A DNA stretch of 45,073 nt, taken from positions 15,683 through 60,755 of the forward strand of contig DJDD01000201.1 of assembly GCA_002430925.1 (NCBI GenBank), read 5' to 3'. Below, piece after piece: positions 17,955 to 25,807 of this stretch (positions are counted from its first letter, which is position 1; each line of letters begins with the position of its first letter). The position numbers and the translations under genes are program-made. The notes under the pieces are model-generated. The model was not told the origin of the DNA. It was given only the letters and a program-made list of their open reading frames with translations, and did not search any database. The DNA comes from Flavobacteriales bacterium UBA5933 (GTDB lineage: Bacteria > Bacteroidota > Bacteroidia > Flavobacteriales > Weeksellaceae).

Positions 17955-18028
17955 GATCCGGTAGTTCAGTTGGTTAGAATACTTGCCTGTCACGCAAGTG
18001 GTCGCGGGTTCGAGTCCCGTCCGGATCG
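17955..18028 (+). tRNA. tRNA-Asp (GTC), copy 4, with genomic CCA
   Basis: Identical to the other three, but directly followed by CCA (18029-18031), so only this copy has a templated 3' end. It is last before the terminator at 18040, consistent with one polycistronic tRNA transcript. Confidence 0.97.
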
Positions 18029-18039
18029 CCAACTTTTAT

Positions 18040-18069
18040 AGCTTCACAATTTTTGTGAAGCTTTTTTTT
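18040..18069 (+). terminator. Intrinsic terminator of the tRNA-Asp array
   Basis: AGCTTCACAA (18040-18049) pairs with 18053-18062 around a 3-nt loop and is followed by a T-run. Confidence 0.9.
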
Positions 18070-18120
18070 GGCTCCTATTTTTTCTTCTTACTTTCGAATA
18101 ACTAATTATTGATATATAGA

Positions 18121-18528
18121 ATGAATCATTTTTATCTTGCCAATGCACTTGTTACAAATAGTAAAGGGGAAATGTTGGCTGTTCGTAAACAAAACTCAGA
18201 ATATTTTCAGATGGTTGGTGGTAAAATAGAAACCAACGAAGAACCAATAGCAACTTTACAAAGAGAGTTTTTAGAAGAAGTAAATATAGATATCACTCAA
18301 CATACAGTCAACTTTCTAGGAAAGCATTCTACAAGCGCAGTAAATGAAAAAAATACAGAAGTACATGCCAATGTATTTCATGTTCATTTAAAGACATCAG
18401 ATACACTAAAAATAGCTAATGAAATTGCAGAAATGGTTTGGATAACAAAAGAAAATTATACAGAATATAAACTAGCCCATTTATTAGAAGAATTTAGTTT
18501 GCCTATTTGGTTAACAATGAATTTTTAA
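18121..18528 (+). CDS. Nudix hydrolase
   Basis: This is a 135-residue protein from the ATG at 18121; an in-frame TTG 12 nt upstream is less likely. The Nudix box lies at about residues 34-56 (GKIETNEEPIATLQ then REFLEEVNI). It keeps the metal-binding REFLEE core but has Asn where the consensus GX5EX7REUXEEXGU has Gly. Nudix enzymes cleave nucleoside diphosphates linked to another group, and the short form resembles MutT/8-oxo-dGTPase-like proteins. The substrate cannot be assigned. It stands alone between the tRNA array and a repeat-filled gap. Confidence 0.87.
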   Translation: MNHFYLANALVTNSKGEMLAVRKQNSEYFQMVGGKIETNEEPIATLQREFLEEVNIDITQHTVNFLGKHSTSAVNEKNTEVHANVFHVHLKTSDTLKIANEIAEMVWITKENYTEYKLAHLLEEFSLPIWLTMNF

Positions 18529-18543
18529 ATAGAATTTTATGAT

Positions 18544-18646
18544 GCGTTAGGGATTGTAATGGAAATCCTTTGCTAGTTTATTCATATTATTTTATCGTAC
18601 AATTTATTTACTAGCAAAGATTGCAATGTAAAGCCCGCCCGAACGC
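18544..18646 (+). repeat. Dispersed palindromic element, copy C
   Basis: The terminal stem is GCGTT (18544-18548) with AACGC (18642-18646). The box GATTGTAATGGAAATCC precedes a perfect 9-bp apical stem, TTTGCTAGT (18569-18577) with 18610-18618. GATTGCAATGTAAAGC and a C-rich arm follow, then the flank CCAAAT. It points toward copy D. Together the two take up about half of the 372-nt gap between the Nudix gene and the next secreted-protein gene. No other gene is visible there. Confidence 0.82.
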
Positions 18647-18683
18647 CCAAATAATAAATAGTTTTTTTGTGATTTTTTTTATG

Positions 18684-18758
18684 GCGTTCACTCCGTGTCA
18701 GGCTTTCCGTTTCAATCTTTTTCTGAAGAAAAAGGATTTCCACTGCAATCCTTAACGC
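18684..18758 (-). repeat. Dispersed palindromic element, copy D (shortest)
   Basis: On the minus strand it starts GCGTT (18758-18754) and ends AACGC (18688-18684). The box GATTGCAGTGGAAATCC is followed by a 7-bp apical stem (18718-18724 with 18727-18733) with a loop of only two bases, then GATTGAAACGGAAAGC. At 75 nt it is close to the minimal form of the element. It faces copy C. Confidence 0.82.
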
Positions 18759-18900
18759 AAAAGCAATAAGGAGTATAAAAGATGAAATTTAATAATTTTG
18801 AAATTGTTAAAATTCAAAATAAAACTTTAATACATAGTTGTGATTTTGTTATAAACTGTAAGTAATTATAATTCTTAGTATTGTAAAAAAAATATAATTT

Positions 18901-19530
18901 ATGAAACACGTTTACGCTATTATTTTGTTTTTATTAGTTGGTTTATGTAACGCGCAAGATCTAAAAAAGGATACAATAGAATTAAATGAAACTATTTTTT
19001 ATGATAAAAGTAAATTTAAACTAAAAAGAGTTGGGCATGATACAAAAACAAAATCGATATTAATTGGATTAACTGCTGATATTAATTTTAAGAAGGATTC
19101 ACTTCCAGAATTTATTAAAGAATTAATAATTCCTATAAAAACGACAAATAAAGAATACACTTTTCAACGTCTTAATTTTAATTTCAGTAACCAAATAAAA
19201 GATGATTCAATCTTATTGAAAGTAGATTTATATGCTAGTAAAAAAGGAGAATTGGATAAATCTCTATTAAATGAACCCATGCAAGTTGTAGTGAAAAAAA
19301 GTAAACAGCATGAAAATATTTTTACAATTGACTTGAGGGATTTGAATTTGAAGCATAGAGGAGATTTTTTTATATCAATGGAATTATTGAGTAAAATAGA
19401 AAAGCCAGTTTATTTTAGTGCTGCATTACTTGGAAAGTGTTTATACAAAAGCACAAGATCGTCACAAATAAAAAAAACACCATTGGGTATAACTCCAGCT
19501 ATTAATGCTGATATTTTAATTAGAAAATAA
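18901..19530 (+). CDS. Secreted protein of unknown function
   Basis: This 209-residue protein has a signal peptide (MKHVYAIILFLLVGLCNAQ). I do not recognise it firmly. The C-terminal part (GDFFISMELLSKIEKPVYFSA, then LGKCLYKSTRSSQIKKTPLG) resembles the tail of flavobacterial proteins annotated as carboxypeptidase-like regulatory domain proteins, but the N-terminal regulatory fold is not seen here. Lysine and beta-strand-forming residues are abundant. Its stop codon overlaps the start of the next secreted-protein gene by one base, so the two are probably translated together and may act together in the envelope. Confidence 0.7.
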   Translation: MKHVYAIILFLLVGLCNAQDLKKDTIELNETIFYDKSKFKLKRVGHDTKTKSILIGLTADINFKKDSLPEFIKELIIPIKTTNKEYTFQRLNFNFSNQIKDDSILLKVDLYASKKGELDKSLLNEPMQVVVKKSKQHENIFTIDLRDLNLKHRGDFFISMELLSKIEKPVYFSAALLGKCLYKSTRSSQIKKTPLGITPAINADILIRK

Positions 19531-20255
19531 TGAAGAAAAATTGTTTATTAGTATTGTTATTTATTGTATCGATTTGTAACGCTCAAGAAAAGTCATATCG
19601 ATTTGCATACGATTTAAATCAAGAAATGATAATGACTGAGGAAATGAAAAACCTTAATCCAAAGAATTTAATACCAGATATTCAAAATGCATTTAATGAA
19701 TCGTATGTTTATGATGTTGTTACATCAGAAAATGCATCTTTACTAAAAATAAGAGAAAAAGTTTATAATTCTCAAAATAAAGGAATACATATAGAACCAG
19801 AACCTAAATGGTTGTTAATAGATTACGCAAATAACGAAACTACCAATTTTACAAGGTTAGGAGATTCTTATATAATGGATTCCATTAAAACTTTACAGTT
19901 AAAACCGACTAAAAATAAGAAAATCATTTTAGGTATGCCTGCTAGAGAATTTACGGCAGAATATGAAGATAATTTTTATAGTATTTGGTTGAGTAGGTTT
20001 AATTCTTTGACAGTTAGTCCAATAATCTTTCAATTCAAAAATTACATTGTATCAGAAATTACAATTGTGAATAAAAAAGTTGAAGAAGAAGGAGGGAAAA
20101 TGGTAAAACGTTATGTACTGAGTGATTTAAGTGAAGATAAAACTAAAATAGACTACAAAAAGATGAAGCCTAAAAATGTTCTTACCACAAAAGAATATAG
20201 TGATTTTATGGAAAAATTAGAAAACTCTGGAAATAATAGTGTAGATAGAGAATAA
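19530..20255 (+). CDS. GLPGLI-like secreted protein
   Basis: This is a 241-residue protein with a signal peptide (MKKNCLLVLLFIVSICNAQ). The mature part has LNQEMIMTEEM near the start and KIILGMPAREFTAEYEDNF in the middle, which resembles the GLPGLI family of Bacteroidota periplasmic or surface proteins of unknown function (here the signature would read LGMPAREF). The assignment is tentative. It is coupled to the preceding secreted gene through a TAATG overlap. A hairpin shared with ahcY follows it. Confidence 0.7.
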   Translation: MKKNCLLVLLFIVSICNAQEKSYRFAYDLNQEMIMTEEMKNLNPKNLIPDIQNAFNESYVYDVVTSENASLLKIREKVYNSQNKGIHIEPEPKWLLIDYANNETTNFTRLGDSYIMDSIKTLQLKPTKNKKIILGMPAREFTAEYEDNFYSIWLSRFNSLTVSPIIFQFKNYIVSEITIVNKKVEEEGGKMVKRYVLSDLSEDKTKIDYKKMKPKNVLTTKEYSDFMEKLENSGNNSVDRE

Positions 20256-20262
20256 TAAAAAA

Positions 20263-20287
20263 GCCCTCGCTTGTTCAGGGCGAGGGC
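20263..20287 (-). terminator. Intrinsic terminator of ahcY
   Basis: GCCCTCGC (20263-20270) pairs with GCGAGGGC (20280-20287). On the minus strand the hairpin is followed by a T-run, so it serves ahcY. On the plus strand there is no T-tract after it. Confidence 0.8.
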
Positions 20288-20338
20288 ATATAGTTAAGTG
20301 TGTGTTATTTCTTCAAATAAATTCTAAATTAAAATTAA

Positions 20339-21652
20339 TTAATATCTATAGTATTCTGGTTTAAATGGTCCTTCAACCGTTACACCAATGTATTTCGCTT
20401 GTTCTTGAGATAAAACTTCTAATTCAACGCCTAATTTAGCTAAATGTAATTGAGCAACTTTTTCATCTAAATGCTTAGGTAAAGTATAAACTTTATTTTC
20501 GTAAGAAGATGTGTTAGTCCATAACTCGATTTGAGCTAAAGTTTGGTTTGCAAAAGAGTTTGACATAACAAAAGAAGGGTGTCCTGTAGCACAACCTAAG
20601 TTAACTAAACGACCTTCAGCCAAAATAATAATATCATTACCATTGATATTGTACTTGTCTACTTGTGGTTTAATTTCTTCTTTTGTGTTACCATAGTTTT
20701 TGTTTAACCAAGCCATATCGATTTCATTATCGAAGTGACCAATGTTACAAACAACAACTTTGTCTTTCATTTTAGCAAAATGCTCTGCACGAATAATACC
20801 GAAGTTACCTGTAGTTGTAATGATGATGTCTGCATTTGCTACAACAGTATCCAATTTTTTTACTTCATAACCTTCCATAGAAGCTTGTAAAGCACAAATA
20901 GGATCAATTTCTGTTACAGTAACAATAGCTCCAGCACCACGGAAAGAAGCCGCAGTTCCTTTACCAACATCTCCATAACCACAAACAACAACACGTTTAC
21001 CAGCGATCATTAAATCTGTTGCACGTTTTACAGCATCAACAGCAGATTCGCGACATCCGTATTTGTTATCGAATTTCGATTTCGTTACAGAATCGTTTAC
21101 GTTAATTGCAGGCATAGGTAATGTACCATTCTCCATTCTTTCATAAAGACGGTGTACACCAGTAGTTGTTTCTTCTGATAAACCTTTGATATCAGCAACT
21201 AATTCTGGGAAACGATCAATCACCATGTTCGTTAAGTCTCCACCATCATCTAAAATTAAATTTAGTGGTTTACGATCTTCACCGAAGAATAATGTTTGTT
21301 CGATACACCATTCAAATTCCTCTTCGTTCATCCCTTTCCAAGCATACACAGGAATACCAGCAGCAGCTATTGCAGCAGCAGCATGATCTTGTGTAGAGAA
21401 AATATTACATGAAGACCATGTAACATCAGCTCCTAAAGCAACCAACGTTTCAATAAGTACTGCAGTTTGGATTGTCATATGTAAACAACCCGCAATGCGA
21501 GAACCTTTTAAAGGTTGAGCTGCTTTATACTCTTCACGGATAGCCATTAACCCAGGCATCTCCGCCTCAGCCAACGTAATTTCCTTTCTTCCCCATTCAG
21601 CTAAAGAAATATCTTTAACTTTGTAAGGAATGTATTGCGTTTTTGTATCCAT
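20339..21652 (-). CDS. ahcY: Adenosylhomocysteinase
   Basis: This 437-residue cytoplasmic enzyme hydrolyses S-adenosylhomocysteine to adenosine and homocysteine, relieving product inhibition of methyltransferases. The NAD-binding loop is CGYGDVGKGTAASFRGAGA (about 224-242). SSCNIFSTQDHAAAAIA, DDGGDLTNMV and the C-terminal end FKPEYYRY are family hallmarks. The ATG at 21652 is preferred over an in-frame TTG one codon upstream. A consensus -10 box lies 43 nt before it. It is divergent from the phosphopantetheinyl transferase gene. Confidence 0.97.
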   Translation of the reverse strand: MDTKTQYIPYKVKDISLAEWGRKEITLAEAEMPGLMAIREEYKAAQPLKGSRIAGCLHMTIQTAVLIETLVALGADVTWSSCNIFSTQDHAAAAIAAAGIPVYAWKGMNEEEFEWCIEQTLFFGEDRKPLNLILDDGGDLTNMVIDRFPELVADIKGLSEETTTGVHRLYERMENGTLPMPAINVNDSVTKSKFDNKYGCRESAVDAVKRATDLMIAGKRVVVCGYGDVGKGTAASFRGAGAIVTVTEIDPICALQASMEGYEVKKLDTVVANADIIITTTGNFGIIRAEHFAKMKDKVVVCNIGHFDNEIDMAWLNKNYGNTKEEIKPQVDKYNINGNDIIILAEGRLVNLGCATGHPSFVMSNSFANQTLAQIELWTNTSSYENKVYTLPKHLDEKVAQLHLAKLGVELEVLSQEQAKYIGVTVEGPFKPEYYRY

Positions 21653-21694
21653 CAATTGATATATTTAACTAACTTTTGATTTGATTATAAGATA

Positions 21695-21702
21695 CAAATT
21701 TA
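21695..21702 (-). promoter_or_regulatory. Candidate -10 box of ahcY
   Basis: Read on the minus strand, TAAATTTG matches TAnnTTTG exactly and sits in the 73-nt divergent gap upstream of ahcY. No -33 box is obvious. Confidence 0.45.
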
Positions 21703-21725
21703 CAAACTAATTTACGATTATAAAA

Positions 21726-22358
21726 ATGCCAGTCATCGATTATATAAACGATAAAAAACATACTCGCCTAATTACTTGGGATGTAAACGAAAGTAATGAT
21801 GAGATGTTAGATTATCTTCAGCTTAAGGATTATAGAATAGAAAAATATAATAATCTTAGACCCAAACAGGCCAGGGAATACCTAGGTTTGAGAGCTTGTT
21901 TAAAGAAATTAGATTTAGATTACGATGTGAATTATGATGAAAAAGGAAAACCTTTTTTAGATACTAATAGTGAAATTTCTATTACGCATTCCTATGGTTT
22001 AGTGTCTGTTGGAATAAGTGAATTCAATATAGGTATAGATATAGAACTAAGTCGTCCTAAAAAAATATTAAATATTAAAAATAAGTTTGCTCGTCCTGAT
22101 GAATTGCAATGGATTCCTAAAGGAAAAGATGAAATAGAATATTTGCATATCATTTGGGGTATAAAAGAAGGGTTGTATAAATTAAATGGAGGTAATTTAT
22201 GGAATTTCTTGAATCATTATCGGGTAGAAGAGTTTGATTTGATAGAGAACAAACAAATTGTTTGTTGGATTTCTGATGATGTAAAAAGTAGAAAGTATCA
22301 TGCTTTTTATAAAATGGTAGGTGACCATTATTTGGTTTGGGTATTGGACTATGAATAG
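21726..22358 (+). CDS. 4'-phosphopantetheinyl transferase superfamily protein
   Basis: This 210-residue protein should move the phosphopantetheine arm from CoA to a carrier-protein serine. The two signatures are visible: IGIDIE (metal-binding D105 and E107) and WGIKEGLYK (about 144-152, K147, E148 and K152). The preceding SITHSYGLVSVGIS also fits. The length is typical of the Sfp/AcpT-like type. The carrier protein it serves cannot be inferred; none is encoded nearby apart from CitD, which uses a different arm supplied by CitXG. Confidence 0.88.
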   Translation: MPVIDYINDKKHTRLITWDVNESNDEMLDYLQLKDYRIEKYNNLRPKQAREYLGLRACLKKLDLDYDVNYDEKGKPFLDTNSEISITHSYGLVSVGISEFNIGIDIELSRPKKILNIKNKFARPDELQWIPKGKDEIEYLHIIWGIKEGLYKLNGGNLWNFLNHYRVEEFDLIENKQIVCWISDDVKSRKYHAFYKMVGDHYLVWVLDYE

Positions 22359-22428
22359 ATTGAAAACGAGAATTTTAAATGAAAATTCATTTTTTTTAAT
22401 CAATATTGTATTAATTTAAAATTATAAA

Positions 22429-23103
22429 ATGAACGATTTTATAGACTATATCCTTGCGCCATATAAAACATACACTTCGCTAAATATTGTATTAGAGTCA
22501 ATAGCAACATTGTTTGGTATAATTTCCGTTTTTTATACTTATAAACGTAATATATTAGTTTATCCTACAACAGTAATATCAACGCTGATATTCATTTATT
22601 TATTTTTTAGTTGGGGATTATATGGAGAAACAATTATTAATGTTTATTATGCTTCAATGGCATTTTATGGTTGGATTCTTTGGAAAAAAAATCTTAAAGA
22701 AGATCATAAACATGTTGAGGTATTTTGGGCGACACAAAAAGAATATTTTTATGCAATACTATTATTTTTGTTCAGTGTATTATTTATTTTGACAGTTTAT
22801 TATTTTCGTCCTATAATACAAAATGATTTCAATTGGAGTTATATTTCTCAGTGCAAATTACATTATACATCAATAGATTTTATAGATGCTTCTACAACAG
22901 CTATATTTTTGATTGGAATGTGGATGATGGCACGACAGAAAATTGATAACTGGATTTTTTGGATTATAGGAGATTTAATTATGATTCCTTTGATGATATA
23001 TAAAGGAGCTGTAATTACATCAAGCCAATATATTGTTTTTTTAGTTTTATCTATTATAGGATTAATTGATTGGATTAAAGTACATAAAAGAAGATCTTTT
23101 TGA
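22429..23103 (+). CDS. pnuC: PnuC-type nicotinamide riboside transporter
   Basis: This 224-residue inner-membrane protein has about seven hydrophobic segments. ESIATLFGIISVFYTYKRN, SMAFYGWILWKK and the C-terminal WIIGDLIMIPLMIYKG followed by GLIDWIKV are typical of PnuC, which brings nicotinamide riboside into the cell for NAD synthesis (some relatives carry thiamine or riboflavin). No riboswitch is apparent in the short upstream gap. A separate NadR-type kinase is not in the window. Confidence 0.88.
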   Translation: MNDFIDYILAPYKTYTSLNIVLESIATLFGIISVFYTYKRNILVYPTTVISTLIFIYLFFSWGLYGETIINVYYASMAFYGWILWKKNLKEDHKHVEVFWATQKEYFYAILLFLFSVLFILTVYYFRPIIQNDFNWSYISQCKLHYTSIDFIDASTTAIFLIGMWMMARQKIDNWIFWIIGDLIMIPLMIYKGAVITSSQYIVFLVLSIIGLIDWIKVHKRRSF

Positions 23104-23164
23104 TTTATACAAAAATCATTATTTTAGCATAAAATACGAATCAATATAATTATTATAAAAATAT

Positions 23165-23866
23165 ATGGAAAATCAACAATTTTATCAGAATCATTTGGTA
23201 GCAGATGCTACAACAGCAGAAAGGTCAACTTTTTATAAACATACATACGGTCACGTTGCTGGAGGAGTTTTAGTTTTTGTACTTATTGAATCACTTATGT
23301 TACAATCAGAAGGTTTAGTAAGATTTATGTTAAGCTTAACTTCCGGTTATTTATGGTTGATATTATTAGGTGGGTTTATGGGAATTACATGGGTTGCTCA
23401 AAAAATGGCTTATGAATCAATTTCTAAATCAAAACAATACCTAGGTTATCTTTTATATATCATTGCAGAAGCATTGATTTTTGTACCCATGCTTTACATT
23501 GCTTTATATTATGGAGGAACTTATGTGATAAAACAAGCAGCTGTAGTTACAGGAGGTTTATTTGTAGGTTTATCTGCAATTGTATTTTTAACTAAAGCAG
23601 ATTTTTCTGTTTTAAGAGGTGCATTAACAATAGGATTCTTTTTAGCAATAGGTTTGGTAATAGCAGGAATGTTATTTGGATTTAATTTGGGATTATGGTT
23701 CTCTGTAGCAATGTGTGCTTTAGCAGGAGGAACTATTTTATATAATACACATCAATTAAAATATCAATTCGGTACACAACAATATGTTGCAGCAGCTTTA
23801 TCATTGTTTGCATCATTAATGTTGTTATTTTGGTATATTTTAAGAATTTTTATGAATAGAAATTAA
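23165..23866 (+). CDS. Bax inhibitor-1/YccA family membrane protein
   Basis: This 233-residue protein has seven predicted membrane segments and belongs to the BI-1 (TMBIM) family. It begins with a short soluble stretch ending AERSTFYKHTYGHVAGGVL. FLTKADFSVLRGALTIG and the C-terminal CALAGGTILYNTHQL are characteristic. Bacterial members may act as pH-gated calcium leak channels or interact with FtsH, but the role here is not known. A terminator follows immediately. Confidence 0.88.
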   Translation: MENQQFYQNHLVADATTAERSTFYKHTYGHVAGGVLVFVLIESLMLQSEGLVRFMLSLTSGYLWLILLGGFMGITWVAQKMAYESISKSKQYLGYLLYIIAEALIFVPMLYIALYYGGTYVIKQAAVVTGGLFVGLSAIVFLTKADFSVLRGALTIGFFLAIGLVIAGMLFGFNLGLWFSVAMCALAGGTILYNTHQLKYQFGTQQYVAAALSLFASLMLLFWYILRIFMNRN

Positions 23867-23894
23867 TTTTTAGGATAAATAAATTTGTATATTG

Positions 23895-23923
23895 AACCGT
23901 AACAAGAATGTTGCGGTTTTTTT
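23895..23923 (+). terminator. Intrinsic terminator after the BI-1 gene
   Basis: AACCGTAAC (23895-23903) pairs with GTTGCGGTT (23910-23918), with one G-T wobble, and is followed by a T-run. It lies upstream of the LOG-family ATG and argues against the earlier TTG start for that gene. Confidence 0.82.
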
Positions 23924-23936
23924 ATATAAAATTATT

Positions 23937-24653
23937 ATGACAGATAAAGAAAAAGAGACTGATAGAATACAATCTTCTTTCCGACCTAAAGATTGGAATG
24001 AAATTAGGATTAATGATTCTTGGGCATTGTTTAAAATTATGTCTGAATTTGTAAATGGATACGAAGCAATGTCTAAAATAGGACCGTGTGTATCTATTTT
24101 TGGTTCTGCAAGAACTTCAGCAGAGCACCCTCATTATCATTTAGCAGAAGATATCGCATATAATTTAACAAAGATTGGTTTTGGAGTGATAACAGGAGGT
24201 GGACCTGCAATAATGGAAGCAGCAAACAAAGGAGCTCAGAAAGGTGGAGGTACTTCTGTTGGGTTAGGTATAACATTACCGTTTGAAACAAGCTTAAATA
24301 AGTATATTGATAGAGAATATGCAATTAATTTTGATTATTTCTTTGCTCGAAAAGTAATGTTTGTAAAGTATTCACAAGGTTTTATTGTAATGCCTGGAGG
24401 TTTTGGAACATTAGATGAATTGTTTGAAGCTTTAACATTAATTCAAACCAAGAAAACAGGTTCTTTTCCAATAGTTTTGGTTGGTAAAGATTACTGGTCT
24501 GGTTTAATAGATTGGTTAAAAGATAAAATGCTTGAAGAAGGTTATATTAATGAAAAAGATTTAGATTTATTTCGTTTGGTAGATACTTCCGAAGAAGCAG
24601 TAATGCACATTAAAAATTTCTACGAAAAATATAATATAAAACTTAATTTTTAG
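23937..24653 (+). CDS. LOG-family (TIGR00730) nucleoside-monophosphate glycosidase-like protein
   Basis: This is a 238-residue protein from the ATG at 23937; an earlier in-frame TTG would run through a terminator hairpin. The Rossmann-like core has SIFGSARTSAEHP, GFGVITGGGPAIMEAANKGA and the LOG signature PGGFGTLDELFEALTLIQ. Family members hydrolyse cytokinin or other nucleoside monophosphates to base plus ribose 5-phosphate. The natural substrate in this organism is unknown. It is followed by a strong bidirectional terminator facing susE. Confidence 0.9.
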   Translation: MTDKEKETDRIQSSFRPKDWNEIRINDSWALFKIMSEFVNGYEAMSKIGPCVSIFGSARTSAEHPHYHLAEDIAYNLTKIGFGVITGGGPAIMEAANKGAQKGGGTSVGLGITLPFETSLNKYIDREYAINFDYFFARKVMFVKYSQGFIVMPGGFGTLDELFEALTLIQTKKTGSFPIVLVGKDYWSGLIDWLKDKMLEEGYINEKDLDLFRLVDTSEEAVMHIKNFYEKYNIKLNF

Positions 24654-24683
24654 AGGGTTTATATTTCATAAAATACTTTTTAT

Positions 24684-24720
24684 AAAACAAGCCATTAAAA
24701 TTAATTTAATGGCTTGTTTT
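24684..24720. terminator. Bidirectional terminator between the LOG gene and susE
   Basis: A perfect 16-bp stem, AAAACAAGCCATTAAA (24684-24699) with 24705-24720, has a 5-nt loop. A-run and T-run arms allow it to act on both strands. Confidence 0.9.
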
Positions 24721-24744
24721 GATTATGATTGATAAATAAATCTT

Positions 24745-25806
24745 TTAATTTGCTTCAATAGAGTAAATTGTTTTATTAAAATTAGCTGTGATTTTATATG
24801 TTCCAGCTTCAACTTTAATATTATCTCCATTTTCTTTCAAAATCCCTTCAGTTTCAGAACCTCCAAAATTTACAGCATAACTAGAATCATTATTTAATCT
24901 GAATTTGAATTCACCTTTTTTAAGCGTAACATTAGTTACCCAAGAGTCAATAGTTCCATCATACGCTAATTTAGTATCAGGTCCAGCCCAACCGTTTGGT
25001 GTAGCATCTCCAACTAAACCCCATGTATAATCTTCTACTTTGTAAGTTAAATCATTAAGATTCATTGTTATTTTGAAAGATCCAATTTTATTGATTTTTA
25101 TATTAGATCCTCCTTTATTTAAAGTACCATCAGCTCCATTGTCACCATAATCGAAATCCCATTTATTATTTTGACGGAATTTTATTTCAGAAAACTCTTC
25201 ATTTTCTTTAAATTTTGTAATATCAATATAAGCTATTAATACATTAGTTGCATCAGATTTCCAAAAAGCAACATCTTTTCCATCAGCCCATCCTGTAAAA
25301 TCACCTATAACTCCCCAAGTTGTTGATAAATCTGTAGGATAAGGAGTGATTATAATATGTTGTATAGTAGAATTTAATAATTCAGATCCTTGCGTACCAA
25401 TTGTTGAAACCACACGGTAAATTAATTCATGAGCAACATTTGCTTCTAAACCAAGTTCTAATACTTTGTTATTAAGATCTTTAAAAGTAGATTTATATTC
25501 TAATTCAGTAGAATTAGATGTTAGTTCTATAGATTTCTCAAAATTAGTATCATCTTTTGTTGTAATTTCTAATGAATATTTAGGGATTACATTTACACCG
25601 TATTCTGCTTTATTCCAAGAAAATGTAGTTATAGAATCTTGCTGGTCTTCAGTTAAAACAATGGTTGTTTGATCATTTGGAGTAATAATGCTTGCAGCTT
25701 TATAATCAGAAGGATTAATTTTTAATAAATCTTCATCATCATTACATGAACTTAATGCAAATATACTTGCACAAGCTAACGAAATATATTTAATAAAATT
25801 TCTCAT
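24745..25806 (-). CDS. susE: SusE/SusF-type starch-binding lipoprotein
   Basis: This 353-residue outer-membrane lipoprotein has lipobox cysteine C21 followed by NDDEDLL, an acidic stretch like the surface-export signal of Bacteroidota lipoproteins. An N-terminal SusE domain (about 30-155) is followed by two similar carbohydrate-binding modules. Module 1 begins TTWGVIGDFTGWADG (about 162) and module 2 YTWGLVGDATPNGWAG (about 260), both with the KFR and GTYKI strands. It should hold malto-oligosaccharides at the cell surface for SusCD. It is the last gene of the susC-susD-susE operon, one nucleotide after the susD stop. Confidence 0.9.
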   Translation of the reverse strand: MRNFIKYISLACASIFALSSCNDDEDLLKINPSDYKAASIITPNDQTTIVLTEDQQDSITTFSWNKAEYGVNVIPKYSLEITTKDDTNFEKSIELTSNSTELEYKSTFKDLNNKVLELGLEANVAHELIYRVVSTIGTQGSELLNSTIQHIIITPYPTDLSTTWGVIGDFTGWADGKDVAFWKSDATNVLIAYIDITKFKENEEFSEIKFRQNNKWDFDYGDNGADGTLNKGGSNIKINKIGSFKITMNLNDLTYKVEDYTWGLVGDATPNGWAGPDTKLAYDGTIDSWVTNVTLKKGEFKFRLNNDSSYAVNFGGSETEGILKENGDNIKVEAGTYKITANFNKTIYSIEAN

Positions 25807-25807
25807 T

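Noticed and set aside
17561..18041. Open reading frames across the tRNA-Asp array that would encode repeated peptides with VVQLVRILACHASGRGF
   Set aside because: They are translations of the tRNA genes themselves, repeated because the tRNAs are identical. This is a common false gene call.
18544..18758. Integron attC-like sites, suggested by GTTAGGG near one end and AAC near the other
   Set aside because: The GTTRRRY/RYYYAAC consensus is not met, copies A, B and E lack GTT altogether, and there is no integrase or cassette structure.
18782..18865. A 27-codon ORF preceded by AAGGAG at 18768-18773
   Set aside because: It is very short, has no recognisable composition or family, and Bacteroidota rarely depend on such ribosome-binding sites. 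It may be chance sequence beside repeat copy D.
23892..23936. Earlier TTG start for the LOG-family gene
   Set aside because: The added codons overlap the preceding gene's terminator hairpin. The ATG at 23937 is a better start.
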